From an uncultured Erythrobacter sp. (GTDB taxonomy: Bacteria > Pseudomonadota > Alphaproteobacteria > Sphingomonadales > Sphingomonadaceae): a stretch of DNA of 64,000 nucleotides. Positions 63,397-64,000 of this stretch are shown here, one piece after another (within the stretch, counting starts at the first letter, position 1; every line of letters begins with the position of its first letter). The position numbers were made by a program, and so were the translations under genes. The notes under the pieces were generated by a model. It had not been told where the DNA came from. It did not search any database and was given only the letters and a program-made list of their open reading frames with translations. The stretch spans positions 558,001 to 622,000 of the forward strand of contig CANNCL010000002.1 of the NCBI GenBank assembly GCA_947503155.1. Reading direction: 5' to 3'.

Positions 63397-64000
63397 TTAG
63401 ATCGCGCGTTCAGCCATCATCTTCTTGGTTTCGGCGATGGCTTTGGCAGGCGACAGCCCCTTAGGACACACATTCGCGCAATTCATGATCGTGTGGCAAC
63501 GATAGAGGCGGAAGGGATCTTCCAACTCATTGAGCCGCTCACCCGTCATCTCATCGCGGCTATCGGCCAGCCAGCGATAGGCCTGAAGCAGGATCGCAGG
63601 GCCGAGGAACTTGTCCGAATTCCACCAATATGATGGGCAGGAAGTCGAGCAACATGCGCACAGAATGCACTCATACAGACCATCAAGCTGCTCGCGTTGT
63701 TCCGGCGTTTGCAAGCGTTCCTTGCCCGAAGGCGTCGGAGTGACCGTTTGGAGCCATGGGCGGATGCTCGCATATTGGGCGTAGAAATGGGTGAAGTCCG
63801 GAACCAGATCCTTGATCACATCCATATGCGGCAAGGGGGTGATCCGAATCTCTCCATTCAAATCTTCGATCGCGGTGGTGCAGGCAAGGCCGTTGGCACC
63901 ATTGAGGTTCATCGAGCATGACCCGCAAATCCCCTCGCGGCATGACCGGCGGAACGTCAGGGTAGGGTCCATCTCGCTCTTGATCTTCAGCAAGGCGTCC
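63397..64000 (-). CDS. sdhB: Succinate dehydrogenase iron-sulfur subunit, N-terminus beyond the window edge
   Basis: The visible 201 residues run to the right edge and lack only the N-terminus. They contain the [2Fe-2S] motif [10 protein letters not shown], the [4Fe-4S] motif [17 protein letters not shown] and the [3Fe-4S] motif [17 protein letters not shown], in the family order. It transfers electrons from the flavoprotein SdhA to quinone in complex II. A TTG at 63993 lies inside the coding region and is not the start, since the preceding codons DA continue the family sequence. Confidence 0.96.
   Translation of the reverse strand, partial: DALLKIKSEMDPTLTFRRSCREGICGSCSMNLNGANGLACTTAIEDLNGEIRITPLPHMDVIKDLVPDFTHFYAQYASIRPWLQTVTPTPSGKERLQTPEQREQLDGLYECILCACCSTSCPSYWWNSDKFLGPAILLQAYRWLADSRDEMTGERLNELEDPFRLYRCHTIMNCANVCPKGLSPAKAIAETKKMMAERAI

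Overview
The window is a dense bacterial chromosome segment from an alphaproteobacterium, most likely order Sphingomonadales and close to Erythrobacter/Altererythrobacter. The evidence is the complete exosortase A (XrtA) exopolysaccharide locus, an alphaproteobacterial LexA box (GTTC-N7-GTTC), a [4Fe-4S]-type PurF, and many close relatives of sphingomonad housekeeping proteins. I see no rRNA, tRNA, CRISPR array, insertion sequence or prophage. No stretch over 300 bases lacks a gene; the longest gaps (174 to 236 bases) lie before the XrtA operon, between pilZ and the SDR gene, before the DSF synthase gene, and between purF and lolC.

Layout. 1-2733: a secreted-protein gene cut by the window edge diverges from a BlaI/M56-protease signalling pair across a strong dyad operator. 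2806-12139: convergent terminator, zinc metallopeptidase operon, 3-hydroxybutyrate dehydrogenase plus M28 peptidase, guaB, an RsmB-like methyltransferase, TPR protein, GST, rppH and an esterase. 12234-17480: membrane hydrolase, photolyase, CFA-type synthase, beta-lactamase-fold lipoprotein, PilZ protein. 17690-22669: SDR and purF, lolC-lolD, glutathione peroxidase. 22674-29962: small DUF protein, dnaE, acyl-CoA synthetase, two tandem DUF1330 genes and an AT-rich DUF3800 gene that looks acquired. 30041-42504: SOS-controlled radical SAM protein, moaB, lytic transglycosylase with a degenerate uracil-DNA-glycosylase-like protein, ETF-QO, ispE, N-formylglutamate amidohydrolase, ilvD, Nnr repair enzyme and an m5U methyltransferase. 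42501-61786: the XrtA region. 61810-64000: zapE, thioesterase and sdhB, running off the right edge.

The XrtA region is the most notable part. A leftward arm (acetyltransferase, acyl carrier protein, two hydrolases) diverges from a rightward acyl-adenylating ligase and PLP decarboxylase. A tight ten-gene operon follows for polysaccharide export, chain length control, kinase, outer-membrane barrel, ATPase, deacetylase, FemAB-like protein, glycosyltransferase, XrtA and amidotransferase. It ends with a clear RpfF-type DSF (diffusible signal factor) synthase carrying both catalytic glutamates at the known 20-residue spacing. Two leaders here look like RNA switches. The one before the export gene has three mutually exclusive hairpins, the last of which covers the ribosome binding site. 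The one before the DSF synthase gene is a three-way junction closed by a perfect 8-bp helix one base from the Shine-Dalgarno sequence, with a competing hairpin. Together they suggest a locus where exopolysaccharide output, an acyl-ACP pathway and a fatty-acid signal are linked and controlled at the RNA level. The gene identities rest on sequence motifs; the linkage and the RNA control are inference.
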